Assembly: GCF_009646115.1 (NCBI RefSeq)
Contig: NZ_CP045720.1
Coordinates: 248,001-312,000 of the forward strand
DNA length: 64,000 nucleotides
DNA from: Pantoea eucalypti
GTDB lineage: Bacteria > Pseudomonadota > Gammaproteobacteria > Enterobacterales > Enterobacteriaceae
Direction of reading: 5' to 3'
The stretch's first letter is position 1; each line of letters opens with the position of its first letter. Under the pieces are notes generated by a model, which had not been told where the DNA came from, did no database searches, and saw only the letters and a program-made list of their open reading frames with translations. Shown here one piece after another: positions 45,922 to 55,607 of this stretch. The position numbers were made by a program, and so were the translations under genes.

Positions 45922-46335
45922 GATAAAACTCCTTTCACGAGATTAAGGATGGCATCCGGTGTTCCTGCCGCGTCACAGCTTAGCGAAGTCCCTTGCGCGA
46001 GCGGGCGATGAGCGCCACCAAAGTGTCAACCTGCGTTGCAGGTGATGATGTTGTTATAGTCTGAGTATAGCCTTCTCTCATTGTAAATGCTGCTGTTGCC
46101 GTCTGGCTTATGAATAAGATCAAGGCTATGCCAGATTTACTCGCGCTGAACGAAAATCATCGTTGGAAAAAATGTAAAGAATTCTCCTACACTGAGAAAA
46201 GGCGGTCCGGTTCGCAGCCGCTCAGGGGGTCGAAAATTTTCGCAGTCCGGAGATTCAGTGGCTGGTTTTTTCTGCAGGCGGATTCAGTGCCAGACACTGA
46301 GTCTGTTGCTGCGATTCCAGCTGGGAGGGGGGAAT
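45922..46335. other. uspA/uspB divergent regulatory region
   Basis: 414 bases with no gene. AGTATA at 46064 (TATACT on the minus strand) may be the uspA -10 element. By analogy with E. coli, uspB should have a sigma-S promoter within the last 150 bases; I see no site strong enough to mark. Confidence 0.5.
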
Positions 46336-46671
46336 ATGATCAGCACTATTGCGCTTTTCTGGGCTCTTTGTGTGGTGTGTATCGTGAATATGGCACGCTA
46401 TTTTTCATCGCTGCGCGCGCTACTGGCGGTATTACGGGGTTGTGATCCACTGCTGTATCAGTATGTCGATGGGGCGGGGTTTTTCACCTCTCACGGTCAG
46501 CCGAGTAAACAGGTGCGGCTGGTCACTTATATCTGGGCAAAACGCTATCTTGATCACCACGACGATGAGTTTATCCGGCGCTGTGAACGGGTGCGGGGAC
46601 AGTTTGTTCTGACCAGTGCGCTGTGTGGGCTGGTGGTTATCAGTCTGGTGGCGCTGGCGATCTGGCATTAA
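46336..46671 (+). CDS. uspB: Universal stress protein B
   Basis: Small inner-membrane protein of 111 residues with a hydrophobic segment at each end, linked in E. coli to stationary-phase ethanol resistance. [39 protein letters not shown] and [15 protein letters not shown] match E. coli UspB over its full length. ATG 46336 follows a GGGAGGGGGG ribosome site; in-frame codons upstream from 46258 are not needed. Same position between uspA and pitA as in E. coli. Confidence 0.96.
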   Translation: MISTIALFWALCVVCIVNMARYFSSLRALLAVLRGCDPLLYQYVDGAGFFTSHGQPSKQVRLVTYIWAKRYLDHHDDEFIRRCERVRGQFVLTSALCGLVVISLVALAIWH

Positions 46672-46697
46672 AAAAGGGCGACTTGCGTCGCCCTTTT
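46671..46697. terminator. Bidirectional terminator between uspB and pitA
   Basis: GGGCGAC (46676-46682), a four-base loop and GTCGCCC (46687-46693), flanked by A-run before and TTTT after. Overlaps the end of uspB and serves both convergent genes. Confidence 0.85.
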
Positions 46698-46708
46698 GTC
46701 AGCTGGCA

Positions 46709-48211
46709 TCACACCAGTTTCAAGGCAATCCAGTAGAGCGAACCTGACAGCAGAATACAAACCGGCAGGGTGAAGATCCACGCCATGGCGATATTCTTGA
46801 TAGTCCGGCTCTGCAATCCGCCACCGTCGACCAGCATGGTACCGGCTACCGATGAAGAGAGGATATGCGTGGTAGAGACGGGCATGCCGGTATAGCTGGC
46901 AATACCAATCGACAGCGCTGCTGTCACCTGGGCTGACATTCCCTGCGCATAGGTCATGCCTTTTTTACCAATCTTCTCACCGATGGTGGTGGCAACACGA
47001 CGCCAGCCAATCATAGTACCGGTGCCCAGCGCCAGCGCCACGGCCACAATAATCCAGATAGGCGCGTACTCGATGGTGCCAAGCAGGTCACTTTTCAGCT
47101 TATTGAGGAAGCGTTTGTCATCTGGCGTGGTTTCCTGCAGACGGGCCGCTTTATCGGCGGTGTCTGAGATACACAGCAGCAGACGACGCATCTGACCACG
47201 CTGATCAACGGTCAGCTGATCGTAGCTCTGCAGATTGTTCAGCAACACCTGCGCACGCTGCACTGCCTGCAGTGCTCGCGCGCTGTCACAGTGAAACTCC
47301 TGCGGGCTGGTTGCCGGCACTTCTTCCGGTGTTGGCAACTTAGGCGGTGCCATCTGGATGATATGTGTCAGTGACGCGTTGTGCTGCTGGTAATACTGTT
47401 CCAGATGGTTGACGGCATCGCGGGTGCGCGTGATGTCATAACCGGAGGCATTCATATTCACGACGAAACCAGCCGGCGCCACGCCAATCAGGACCAGCAT
47501 GATCAGGCCAATGCCCTTCTGACCGTCATTCGCACCGTGCGAATAGCTCACGCCAATTGCCGAAACAATCAGGGCGATACGGGTCCAGAACGGCGGCTTT
47601 TTCTTGCCGTCGATCTTTTCGCGGTCAGCAGGCGTCATATGAATACGCGCACGCTTTTTAGTATTACTCCAGTAGCGACGCAGAATAAAGATTAACCCGC
47701 CCGCCATCACCAGGCCGACAATCGGCGACAGGATCAGAGAAAGGAAGATGTTCAGGACTTTCGGAATGTTGAGTGCATCAACTACCGAGGTTCCGCTCAT
47801 CAGGGCGTTGGTCAGACCGATACCGATAATCGCGCCGATCAGTGTATGGGAGCTGGAGGCCGGCAGACCGAGATACCAGGTGCCGAGGTTCCAGATAATC
47901 GCCGCCAGCAGCATAGAAAACACCATGGCGAGACCGTGAGCCGATCCAACATTCAGCAACAGATCGGTGGGAAGCATATGAACAATAGCGTAGGCAACAC
48001 TCAATCCACCGAGTAGTACGCCAAGGAAGTTGAATACACCCGCCATAACCACAGCAAGCTGGGCACGCATGGCACGCGTATAGATGACCGTCGCAACTGC
48101 GTTGGCCGTGTCGTGGAAACCGTTGATTGCTTCGTAAAACAATACAAACAGCAGGGCAAGAACCAATAACAGGCTAGTACTGAGGTCTAGACCAGCAAAC
48201 AGATGTAGCAT
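46709..48211 (-). CDS. pitA: Low-affinity inorganic phosphate transporter PitA
   Basis: Inner-membrane metal-phosphate:H+ symporter of 500 residues with about ten membrane segments. The duplicated PiT signatures are visible: [18 protein letters not shown] near residue 27 and the later [12 protein letters not shown], plus [16 protein letters not shown] near 450. ATG 48211 (MLHLFAGLD) is chosen by match to E. coli PitA (499 residues); the in-frame start at 48238 would add nine residues. Convergent with uspB, divergent from yhiN, as in E. coli. Confidence 0.96.
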   Translation of the reverse strand: MLHLFAGLDLSTSLLLVLALLFVLFYEAINGFHDTANAVATVIYTRAMRAQLAVVMAGVFNFLGVLLGGLSVAYAIVHMLPTDLLLNVGSAHGLAMVFSMLLAAIIWNLGTWYLGLPASSSHTLIGAIIGIGLTNALMSGTSVVDALNIPKVLNIFLSLILSPIVGLVMAGGLIFILRRYWSNTKKRARIHMTPADREKIDGKKKPPFWTRIALIVSAIGVSYSHGANDGQKGIGLIMLVLIGVAPAGFVVNMNASGYDITRTRDAVNHLEQYYQQHNASLTHIIQMAPPKLPTPEEVPATSPQEFHCDSARALQAVQRAQVLLNNLQSYDQLTVDQRGQMRRLLLCISDTADKAARLQETTPDDKRFLNKLKSDLLGTIEYAPIWIIVAVALALGTGTMIGWRRVATTIGEKIGKKGMTYAQGMSAQVTAALSIGIASYTGMPVSTTHILSSSVAGTMLVDGGGLQSRTIKNIAMAWIFTLPVCILLSGSLYWIALKLV

Positions 48212-48453
48212 AAACGTTACGCCATTTTTGGAGGACATGAACGCGGCGCATTATCCGCGACAACGTGCTGTATGGGAAAGGAAAATATAGCGCTAATTTA
48301 ACCTTTCTTCGCAGAGCGAACGGGTTACTCAGTGAAAAAGGGTTAGATATTAGTCAGATACAATATGACACATTTACGGCAATTTTTTGACGCTGGCGTC
48401 CGGGTGAGCAGATCACTACAATCTGCGCCTTTCCAGTTAAGTGAGTGAACGCA

Positions 48454-49638
48454 GTGGAACAGTTTGACGTTATCATCATTGGTGCCGGAGCCGCAGGGCT
48501 GTTCTGTGCCGCCCAGGCCGGGCAGCGCGGACTGAGCGTGTTACTGCTGGATAACGGCAAAAAGCCAGGCCGCAAGATTCTGATGTCGGGCGGTGGCCGC
48601 TGCAACTTCACCAATCTCTACACTGAACCGGCGGCGTATCTGTCGCACAATCCTCATTTCTGTAAATCCGCGCTGGCGCGTTATACCCAGTGGGATTTTA
48701 TCGATCTGGTTAATCGCCACGGTATCGCCTGGCATGAAAAAACCCTGGGCCAGCTCTTCTGTGATGACTCTGCTCAGCAAATTGTCGATCTGCTGCTGGC
48801 CGAATGTGACAAGGGCAATGTCACCCTGCGACTGCGCAGTGAAGTGCTCAGTGTTGAGCGCGATGAAAGCGGCTACACCCTGCAACTCAACGGCAGTACG
48901 GTTCAGGCGAAGAAGCTGGTGATTGCCAGTGGTGGTCTGTCGATGCCAGGCCTGGGTGCCACGCCGTTTGGCTACAAAATTGCAGAGCAATTTGGTCTGA
49001 ATGTGTATCCGACCCGGGCGGCTCTGGTGCCCTTTACGCTGCATAAGCCACTGCTGGAACAATTACAGACGCTCTCAGGCGTTGCGCTGGACACCACCAT
49101 CGATGCGCAGGATGGTACCCGCTTTAAAGAGGCGATGCTGTTCACTCACCGTGGGCTCTCCGGCCCCGCGGTACTGCAAATCTCCAGCTACTGGCTGCCC
49201 GGCGAATTCGTCACCATCGACCTGTTACCCGCTACGCCGCTTGAGGCGTTTCTGACGGCGCAGCGTGAAGCGCATCCGAATCTCAGCCTGAAAAACAGTC
49301 TGGCGAAAATCCTGCCGAAGCGTCTGGTGGAAGTATTGCAGGCACTCAAAGTGGTGCCGGATATCACCCTGAAACAGCTCAACAGCAAACAGCAAACTGA
49401 ACTGGCGCAGACGCTGCATGCCTGGCGCATTCAGCCAAACGGCACCGAGGGGTATCGCACAGCTGAAGTGACACTGGGCGGCGTAGACACCACGCAGCTC
49501 TCCTCGAAAACCATGGAGGCGCGCGCGGTGCCGGGGCTGTACTTTATTGGTGAAGTGGCCGATGTCACCGGCTGGCTGGGGGGATATAACTTCCAGTGGG
49601 CCTGGAGTTCCGCCTGGGCGTGCGCCCAGGCGTTGTAA
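48454..49638 (+). CDS. yhiN: YhiN-family FAD-dependent oxidoreductase
   Basis: Flavoprotein of 394 residues of the HI0933/BaiN-like family, cytoplasmic, reaction unsettled. FAD loop VIIIGAGAAGLFCA at the N-terminus, GKKPGRKILMSGGGRCNFTN (family signature), ASGGLSMPGLGATPFGY, and the C-terminal FIGEVADVTGWLGGYNFQWAW. GTG 48454 aligns with the E. coli start (MERFD); an in-frame GTG three codons earlier is possible. Neighbour of pitA as in E. coli. Confidence 0.93.
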   Translation: MEQFDVIIIGAGAAGLFCAAQAGQRGLSVLLLDNGKKPGRKILMSGGGRCNFTNLYTEPAAYLSHNPHFCKSALARYTQWDFIDLVNRHGIAWHEKTLGQLFCDDSAQQIVDLLLAECDKGNVTLRLRSEVLSVERDESGYTLQLNGSTVQAKKLVIASGGLSMPGLGATPFGYKIAEQFGLNVYPTRAALVPFTLHKPLLEQLQTLSGVALDTTIDAQDGTRFKEAMLFTHRGLSGPAVLQISSYWLPGEFVTIDLLPATPLEAFLTAQREAHPNLSLKNSLAKILPKRLVEVLQALKVVPDITLKQLNSKQQTELAQTLHAWRIQPNGTEGYRTAEVTLGGVDTTQLSSKTMEARAVPGLYFIGEVADVTGWLGGYNFQWAWSSAWACAQAL

Positions 49639-49645
49639 CGCGCAT

Positions 49646-50632
49646 TTACCAGCGCTGATGCACGTGCGGCGCAATCTTCTCCTGATAGATCTGCTTCAGC
49701 GCCGCCATCGTATCCTCAGAGAGTGCACCGACGTCGCTGGCGCGGGCATTGGCTTCAGCCTGCTCACGATTTTTCGCGCCAGGAATGACCACGCTGACAT
49801 CTTCGTTCATCAGGATCCAGCGCAGTGCAAACATCGCCATGGTGGTGTCGCCCGTAACAAAGCGGCGAATCTCCTCCACCGCCTCCAGTGCCACCTCATA
49901 AGGCACACCGGAGAAGGTCTCGCCTTTATCGAACGCTTCGCCATTACGGTTAAAGGTGCGATGGTCGTCAGCGGCAAACACGCTGTCGGCGCGCATTTTG
50001 CCGGTCAGCAGGCCTGAAGCCAGCGGCACACGGGCAATGATCGCCACATCACGGCGTTTCGCTTCACGCAACAGCAGTTCCGCGGGACGCTGACGGAAAA
50101 TGTTGTAAATCAGCTGAATCGACGAGACGTTTGGAAATGCCAGCGCTTTCAGGCCTTCCTCGACTTTCTCAACGGAGACGCCGTAGTGACGGATTTTTCC
50201 GGCGGCGACCATCTCATCCATCACCGCAAACACGTCCGGGTTGTAGTAGACCTCCGTCGGTGGGCAATGCAGCTGCACCAGATCCAGCGTGTCGGTCTGC
50301 AGATTTTCCCGTGAGCGATCGATAAAGGCGTTGAGGTTTTCGGCGTTGTAGCCCTCAGCCACGTGCGGTGACAGACGACGCCCCAGCTTGGTGGCCACAA
50401 ACGGGCGTTCACCGCCGCGCTGATTCAGCACCTCTGCAATAATTTTTTCGGAGCGGCCATCGCCATAGACATCGGCAGTATCAATAAAGGTGATGCCTGC
50501 ATCCAGCGCAGCATTCAGCGCGGCTTTGGCATCCTCCATGCTCACTTCTCCCCAGGTTCCGCCAATGGCCCATGCGCCAAAGCCAATTTCAGAGACGCGC
50601 TGACCGGTACGGCCCAGTGTTCGTTGTTTCAT
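49646..50632 (-). CDS. Aldo/keto reductase
   Basis: NADPH-dependent oxidoreductase of 328 residues with the AKR TIM barrel. Catalytic tetrad readable as Asp51 and Tyr56 (DTADVYGDGRSE), Lys82 (VATKLGR) and a His near 122 (QLHCPP). The C-terminal cofactor segment VVIPGAKNREQAEAN is present. It probably reduces aldehydes or ketosugars; substrate not evident. Convergent with yhiN, eight bases apart. Confidence 0.9.
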   Translation of the reverse strand: MKQRTLGRTGQRVSEIGFGAWAIGGTWGEVSMEDAKAALNAALDAGITFIDTADVYGDGRSEKIIAEVLNQRGGERPFVATKLGRRLSPHVAEGYNAENLNAFIDRSRENLQTDTLDLVQLHCPPTEVYYNPDVFAVMDEMVAAGKIRHYGVSVEKVEEGLKALAFPNVSSIQLIYNIFRQRPAELLLREAKRRDVAIIARVPLASGLLTGKMRADSVFAADDHRTFNRNGEAFDKGETFSGVPYEVALEAVEEIRRFVTGDTTMAMFALRWILMNEDVSVVIPGAKNREQAEANARASDVGALSEDTMAALKQIYQEKIAPHVHQRW

Positions 50633-50925
50633 GCAAACCTTCCTCGATGCGTTTCAGACAGGGTGACAGAAAAGGGCTAACCATTGAGCTTAGCCCTTTC
50701 CGCCGGTGAGGTGAGCCAGCGTTATTGCAGACCAGACGAGTCTGAACAGGATGTTTTTGACGGCAGGCTGCTGGTTACGTTGAAGATTTCTGCGGAAATC
50801 GGTTTTAAACAGGCGATTACCGCTTCGCTAATTTATTGATTTTAAGAAATTTCACCCGAAATTAAACAGGCGAGAGTGTCGATTCGGTCACATACTTCAC
50901 TTTTCAGGCCAACAATGGGATCGCT

Positions 50926-51123
50926 ATGTTCAAATTTATTAAGTCGGTCTTTGCCAGTCCCGATAAGTTTCTGCAGATTATGACCCGTCAGGATATCAAC
51001 GACTCAATTGCTGAAGGTGAGCGCATCATTATTGATGAGAACGGCAATATTTCAGTCAACACGCTGAGCGAGGAAGTCCACGAAGATTTTGCCCGGCACG
51101 TGAATACCTTAAAGGGAGTATAA
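50926..51123 (+). CDS. Small protein of unknown function
   Basis: 65 residues, MFKFIKSVFASPDKFLQIM at the start, acidic afterwards, with a DENGNISVN stretch; no membrane segment. Not recognised. Its stop is one base before the GTG of the following membrane-protein gene, so the pair form an operon and are probably translated together. Its size and absence of secretion signal suggest a cytoplasmic partner or regulator of that membrane protein, which is only inference. The 293 bases upstream (50633-50925) contain no other gene. Confidence 0.7.
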   Translation: MFKFIKSVFASPDKFLQIMTRQDINDSIAEGERIIIDENGNISVNTLSEEVHEDFARHVNTLKGV

Positions 51124-51124
51124 G

Positions 51125-51952
51125 GTGGGTACCGCAATATTTATGGTGTTGATGGTGAGTGGTTACTGGTACACCAGCCGCGATTTAAACAGCCGCTTTA
51201 AAATCCGTCGCTCGTCGGGCTGGGATGTCTATTTCCTGGTGGCGCTCTACGGCTGTATTTTTGTTCTGCAGGGCGTATTTGCCACCGGCATCATCTGGTT
51301 GGTACTGCTCTGTATCTCCGGCATCGCGAATGCCGTCCAGATGATCCCCGGCGTGCATCTGAAGTGGCAGGTCGAGTTTATGAACTGGAGTTTCCTGGGG
51401 ATTCAGGCACCAGTTGTGATCATGCTCGCTTTTGCCATTCTGCTCTGCCTGTATCGCTCAAACTGGGCGGGCAGTGCACGGCTGAACGTATCGGGCCGTA
51501 AAGACCTTTATCAGCAACTGTCACGCTCCAACGGCGTTGAACAACTGCTGTTTCAGTGCATGGAAGAGGGCGAACTCGCGTGGATTACGATGAAGTCGCG
51601 CCGCATTTACATCGGCATGATTCATGCCTCGACGTTTGAATATGAGAGCACTAAAAACATCGTGCTGATCCCGATGCTCAGCGGATACCGCGACAGCAAG
51701 ACGCTGAAGCTGGCGGTGGAACATAACTACAGCAAGTGGTACGCCGAGCATGACATCACGCTCGACTCGAAACCCAAAGATGCGATGTCATTCCGTAAAG
51801 TGATCATGGTTGATCAGATAGAGAGTCTGTCACTGTTCGATCCCGCCAGTGCCGCCGCACTTTCAATGGGACATCCGCAGGAAGTGGAGAAGAGTCAGGG
51901 TGGTGACGACACGGACAGCCCGGACGATAAAAGCCGCGATGCAGCGGGTTAA
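51125..51952 (+). CDS. Membrane protein of unknown function, second gene of a two-gene operon
   Basis: 275 residues from GTG 51125, with AGGGAG eight bases upstream. Two or three membrane segments lie in the first 110 residues (MVLMVSGYWY; VYFLVALYGCIFVLQGVFATGIIWLVLL split around 35-65; IQAPVVIMLAFAILLCLY near 100). The rest is cytoplasmic-looking, with KSRRIYIGMIHASTFEYES and IVLIPMLSGYRDSKTLKL reminiscent of a small beta-rich domain. The C-terminus is acidic and disordered (DDTDSPDDKS). I do not recognise the family. The gene ends 6 bases before a 45-base perfect palindrome. Confidence 0.75.
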   Translation: MGTAIFMVLMVSGYWYTSRDLNSRFKIRRSSGWDVYFLVALYGCIFVLQGVFATGIIWLVLLCISGIANAVQMIPGVHLKWQVEFMNWSFLGIQAPVVIMLAFAILLCLYRSNWAGSARLNVSGRKDLYQQLSRSNGVEQLLFQCMEEGELAWITMKSRRIYIGMIHASTFEYESTKNIVLIPMLSGYRDSKTLKLAVEHNYSKWYAEHDITLDSKPKDAMSFRKVIMVDQIESLSLFDPASAAALSMGHPQEVEKSQGGDDTDSPDDKSRDAAG

Positions 51953-51958
51953 AAGCTC

Positions 51959-52003
51959 GATCGGTTTCCCCTGATGATGTGACATCATCAGGGGAAACCG
52001 ATC
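51959..52003. repeat. 45-base palindrome with 22-base perfect arms
   Basis: Bases 51959-51980 are the exact reverse complement of 51982-52003, with a single G at the centre. In RNA from either strand it would fold into a stem of about 21 pairs with a three-base loop. It fills the 54-base gap between the convergent membrane-protein and LacI genes, so termination is likely, but no T-run follows on either strand and the perfection is unusual. Confidence 0.85.
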
Positions 52004-52006
52004 CCC

Positions 52007-53026
52007 TCACGTCATATTTTCCGCCGTAAACAACCTGAACGCGACTTTACCCGCCTGATACACATCCGGTTGAGAGCCGGTTTCCAGATGACTTAGCATC
52101 AAATCAATCGCCAGCCGGGCATGTTGTTGAGCATGCTGATCCAGGGTAAATGCCACTTCATCATTCATCAGTAGCTTACGTGTCACATCATAAAGTTCAT
52201 GAGTGATATAGGTGCATTTACCCAGCAACTGGTGGGCACGTAGTGTGTCGCTGACAACAGTATTGCCCATGCCAGTGTTGTAGACCCCTGCAATCATCTG
52301 CGACGGTTGCAGGTTGCGGGCCAGCACGCTGCGGATTGTCTCCCGCTGATCCTGACCCGACAGCACCTCACGCAGATGACGCTGGGGCGCGCGCTGCGCC
52401 ATGGCCTCCCGGAATCCGTCAATGCGCTGACGGTGGGCGCGATAATCGAAGCGGCCACTGACCATTAGAATGTCGCCGGGCTGACTCACCGTTTTACTCA
52501 TCAGTAATCCCGCCGTGCGTCCGGCCTGATACTGGTCAATGCCGACATGACATAAGCGGTCGGCATCAGGCAGATCGGTAACGATGGTAATCACCGGCAC
52601 ATTGCGGCTGCGGCACAGCGCTAGCGCCCGGTAGATGGGCGGTGAATCATGTGCAAAGACAATGATGCCGTCGCGCGTGCTGCTGCGGGCGATAATACTT
52701 TGCGCCAGCTGCTCAGGCTGTGCCTCGGCCACCAGAGTTTTATGCAGTTTCAGGCGACGATAGCCAAGCTGGCTGGCGACTTCGCTGAAATGGGTAGTAA
52801 GCTGCTGAAAAAAGGAGGAGCCGTTATTACTGAGGAACACCTCAATTTGCCAGGGATGCTGGTACTCCTCTGGCAGCAGACGCTTCAATCCCACTTCGCG
52901 CGCAGCTTTCAGGACTTTACGGCTGGTCTCCAGTGACACGCCGCCGCGTTCATTCAGCACACGATCGACCGTCGCAATCCCGACGCCCGCCATTTTTGCC
53001 ACCACCTCTAAGGTGAGCTTTTTCAT
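52007..53026 (-). CDS. LacI-family transcriptional regulator
   Basis: DNA-binding regulator of 339 residues. N-terminal LacI helix-turn-helix LTLEVVAKMAGVGIATVDRVLNERGG at 4-29, hinge helix near 40-60, then a sugar-binding-protein-like domain (DGIIVFAHDSP, HVGIDQYQAGRTAGLLMSK, GDILMVSGRFDYRAHRQRIDGF). GVGIATVDRVLN with Asp in place of the common Ser is a variant also seen in regulators of cyclitol or amino-sugar genes, from memory. It is divergent from a short-chain dehydrogenase gene, with an operator-like dyad at 53091-53108. Ligand unknown. Confidence 0.9.
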   Translation of the reverse strand: MKKLTLEVVAKMAGVGIATVDRVLNERGGVSLETSRKVLKAAREVGLKRLLPEEYQHPWQIEVFLSNNGSSFFQQLTTHFSEVASQLGYRRLKLHKTLVAEAQPEQLAQSIIARSSTRDGIIVFAHDSPPIYRALALCRSRNVPVITIVTDLPDADRLCHVGIDQYQAGRTAGLLMSKTVSQPGDILMVSGRFDYRAHRQRIDGFREAMAQRAPQRHLREVLSGQDQRETIRSVLARNLQPSQMIAGVYNTGMGNTVVSDTLRAHQLLGKCTYITHELYDVTRKLLMNDEVAFTLDQHAQQHARLAIDLMLSHLETGSQPDVYQAGKVAFRLFTAENMT

Positions 53027-53090
53027 TCAGACTCCACGGGGAAAATGGCGATTAACTGCTGCCTGCCTGACTATTTATCTCTTCTAACCG

Positions 53091-53108
53091 GTTAAAAGTA
53101 AAAGATAA
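53091..53108. promoter_or_regulatory. LacI-type operator in the divergent LacI/SDR gap
   Basis: CTTCTAACCGGTTAAAAG is an 18-base dyad with one mismatched pair and a central CG step, the hallmark of LacI-family operators. It lies 65 bases upstream of the LacI start and about 150 bases upstream of the dehydrogenase start. Confidence 0.6.
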
Positions 53109-53255
53109 AGCAATTTAATGATGGAAAACCATCATCAGCGTTGTGCCGCAAGGTTTTTACCGACCGTGCTGTCGCCACGCTAAAAAGCACAGCGGGCCGC
53201 TGTCCTGGCGGAATACCCGTTAAGCTTGTAGTGAGACAATCAACGAGGAGTGAAT

Positions 53256-53933
53256 ATGGCTCAGCAAAAAGAGGTTCTGATTATTGGTGCTTCGCGCGGT
53301 ATCGGGCTGGCGGTGGCACAGGCGTTTGCGGGTGAGGGCTGGCAGGTCACGGCTACGCATCGCAGTGGCATTCCAGAGCAGGGTAATAAGCCAGACATTC
53401 ACTGGCATGCGCTGGATATGACACACTCATCGGCGGTTCAGCAGCTTGCCAGCCAGCTCAGTGGCAAAACGTTCGATGCGATTCTGATTAACGCCGGGAT
53501 TTCCGGGCCTTCACACCAGAAGGTCTTGCAGAGTGACGATCAGGATCTGGCGCAGCTGTTCCTGACCAACGCGATAGCGCCGGTTCGCAGTGCAGAGATT
53601 TTGCTGCCGCTGTTGAAGCCGGAAGGTGTGCTGGCGCTGACCTCATCTCAGCTCGGCAGCCTGAATGAAAACCCGCAGGCGCAGATGCCGATTTATTCGG
53701 CCAGCAAAGCGGCCCTGAATATGCTGAGCCGCACACTGACTCCGGCAGTTGACGCGCAGAGCGGGACGCTGCTGACGCTGCACCCCGGCTGGGTGAAAAC
53801 AGATATGGGTGGCGAGAGTGCGCCACTGACAGCAGAAGAGAGTGCGGCCGGTATCGTCCGGCAACTGACCCACTGGCGCGGTCGTGGTGGTCATCACTAT
53901 GTCGATTACGCCGGCCAGCAGCTGCAATGGTAA
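53256..53933 (+). CDS. Short-chain dehydrogenase/reductase
   Basis: NAD(P)-dependent oxidoreductase of 225 residues with a Rossmann fold. Cofactor loop GASRGIG at 11-17, INAGISGP (NAG motif) near 80, catalytic Tyr and Lys in YSASKAALN near 150, with the serine in TSSQLGSL upstream. The form resembles E. coli-type C-factor/CsgA-like SDRs that end in GWVKTDMGG. ATG 53256 has GAGGAG five bases upstream. Substrate unknown; the divergent LacI regulator may control it. Confidence 0.9.
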   Translation: MAQQKEVLIIGASRGIGLAVAQAFAGEGWQVTATHRSGIPEQGNKPDIHWHALDMTHSSAVQQLASQLSGKTFDAILINAGISGPSHQKVLQSDDQDLAQLFLTNAIAPVRSAEILLPLLKPEGVLALTSSQLGSLNENPQAQMPIYSASKAALNMLSRTLTPAVDAQSGTLLTLHPGWVKTDMGGESAPLTAEESAAGIVRQLTHWRGRGGHHYVDYAGQQLQW

Positions 53934-53948
53934 GTTGATACGGGGCGG

Positions 53949-55337
53949 TTACGCCCCGATGTCACGTAGTGCTTTGCCTTTCATCAGGTTGCGTTCAATG
54001 TGCTCCAGCGTCACATGTTTGGTCTCGGGAACCAGCATCATCGTCAGCACGATAAACACCAGATTAAGCGCGCCGTAGAGCCAGAAGGTATTGGCATTCC
54101 CCAGCTGATCCAGCATGGTCAGGAAGGTCGCACCCACAATCATATTACCGACCCAGTTCGTGGTGGTGGAGGCGGTAATGCCGAAATCACGTCCTTTCAG
54201 CGGCTGAATTTCTGAGCAGAGCAGCCAGATGACCGGTCCGGCCGCCATCGCGAAGCCGACGATAAACATCAGCAGCATCGCAATAGCAAAGTATTTGCGG
54301 AAATCTGTTTCAACGCCAATATGCAGCAGTGTGCCCAGGACGCCCATGCCGACTGCCATCACCAGAAAACTGGTGGTGAGCATCGGCTTGCGACCCCAGC
54401 GATCAACAAAGAAAATCGCAATCAGCGTAGCCAGCATGTTGACCAGCCCGACAATCACCGTACCCCACATCTGCTCACTGGTGCTGGAGAAGCCGGCAAT
54501 ATTGAAGATTTTAGGGGCGTAATACATCACAACATTCATGCCGGTAAACTGCTGCATCACCTGCAGCAGCATGCCCAGCCATACCGCGCGGCGGAAATTA
54601 CCGTTAGAGCGGAAAAGCGACCAGCCACGCTGCTTCACCTGCAGGCTTTCACGGATCTCTTCCAGCTCCTCCCGGGCCTGTTCACTGCTGTTCCGTAGCC
54701 GATCCAGTACCCGCTGTGCTTCGTTAAAACGCCCATGTGCTGCCAGCCAGCGCGGACTGTTAGGCAGGAACAGCACGCCGATAAACAGGATCACCGCTGG
54801 GATGGCGATAACACCGAGCATCCCACGCCAGTTGCCGCTGTAGCTGAACGCGGTATCAGAGAGATAAGCCACCACGATGCCGGTGGTCAGCATCAGCTGG
54901 TACATGGAAATCATCGAACCACGAATACGTTCCGGCGCAATCTCTGCCAGGTACAATGGTGCGGTATAAGAGGCGATGCCCACCGCCAGACCCAGCATCA
55001 CGCGGGCGCAGACCAGTGACTCGACATCCGGGGAGAACGCTGACCACAGCGAGCCAATTACAAACAACGTTGCGCCTGCCAGCATACTTTTCTTGCGTCC
55101 CAGCTTTGATGACATCCAGCCCGCCGCCAGCGCACCCAGCGCCGCGCCGAACATCATTGAACTCACCACCCACTCCTGCTGATGGTTAGTTATCTGCAAA
55201 TCCTTTGCCAGAAACGGTAAGGCACCGGCAATGACACCGATATCCAGACCAAACAGCAGGCCTGACAGCGCAGCCATAAAACAGACGAACCACGTAAAAC
55301 GGTTCTGCTGACTTCCCGATTTTTTTGTCGCGACCAT
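53949..55337 (-). CDS. galP: Sugar:H+ symporter of the GalP/AraE type
   Basis: Inner-membrane MFS sugar porter of 462 residues, 12 segments. [80 protein letters not shown] and the C-terminal [19 protein letters not shown] follow E. coli GalP more closely than AraE. ATG 55337 has AAGGAG about eight bases upstream; in-frame codons to 55448 are rejected. A near-consensus CRP site lies 66-81 bases upstream of the start, fitting glucose-repressible galactose or hexose uptake. The exact sugar is inferred. Confidence 0.85.
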   Translation of the reverse strand: MVATKKSGSQQNRFTWFVCFMAALSGLLFGLDIGVIAGALPFLAKDLQITNHQQEWVVSSMMFGAALGALAAGWMSSKLGRKKSMLAGATLFVIGSLWSAFSPDVESLVCARVMLGLAVGIASYTAPLYLAEIAPERIRGSMISMYQLMLTTGIVVAYLSDTAFSYSGNWRGMLGVIAIPAVILFIGVLFLPNSPRWLAAHGRFNEAQRVLDRLRNSSEQAREELEEIRESLQVKQRGWSLFRSNGNFRRAVWLGMLLQVMQQFTGMNVVMYYAPKIFNIAGFSSTSEQMWGTVIVGLVNMLATLIAIFFVDRWGRKPMLTTSFLVMAVGMGVLGTLLHIGVETDFRKYFAIAMLLMFIVGFAMAAGPVIWLLCSEIQPLKGRDFGITASTTTNWVGNMIVGATFLTMLDQLGNANTFWLYGALNLVFIVLTMMLVPETKHVTLEHIERNLMKGKALRDIGA

Positions 55338-55402
55338 GCGAGTCTCCTTGAGGCGATTCAATGTCAATATTGTTAATGTTATGTAAACATAGTTGATGCC
55401 AG

Positions 55403-55418
55403 TGTGGTGACGATCACA
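55403..55418 (-). promoter_or_regulatory. CRP-binding site upstream of the GalP-like gene
   Basis: TGTGG, six bases, TCACA at 55403-55418 matches the CRP consensus at nine of ten positions and is symmetric out to AGTGT/ACACT (55401-55420). Its position 66-81 bases before the start codon suits activation of the symporter gene. Confidence 0.7.
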
Positions 55419-55607
55419 CTTCTGGCCATAACCCGTGCTGCACAGCATTACGCTAAAAAGAAAACATCGAAGATCAGCGGGTTGGCACTACAGGGAATAA
55501 GGGCGGATGAAGCACGATTACACCAAACGAGGCATATCAGACCCGTTTTGCAACTGACTGCTTGCAGCATTACACTGCTGCTTTTCAGCCATTGATTGAA
55601 GGTGCTT

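Noticed and set aside
55404..55595. 63-codon frame between the GalP-like gene and queH
   Set aside because: Begins at the CRP site of the symporter gene and has no coding character.
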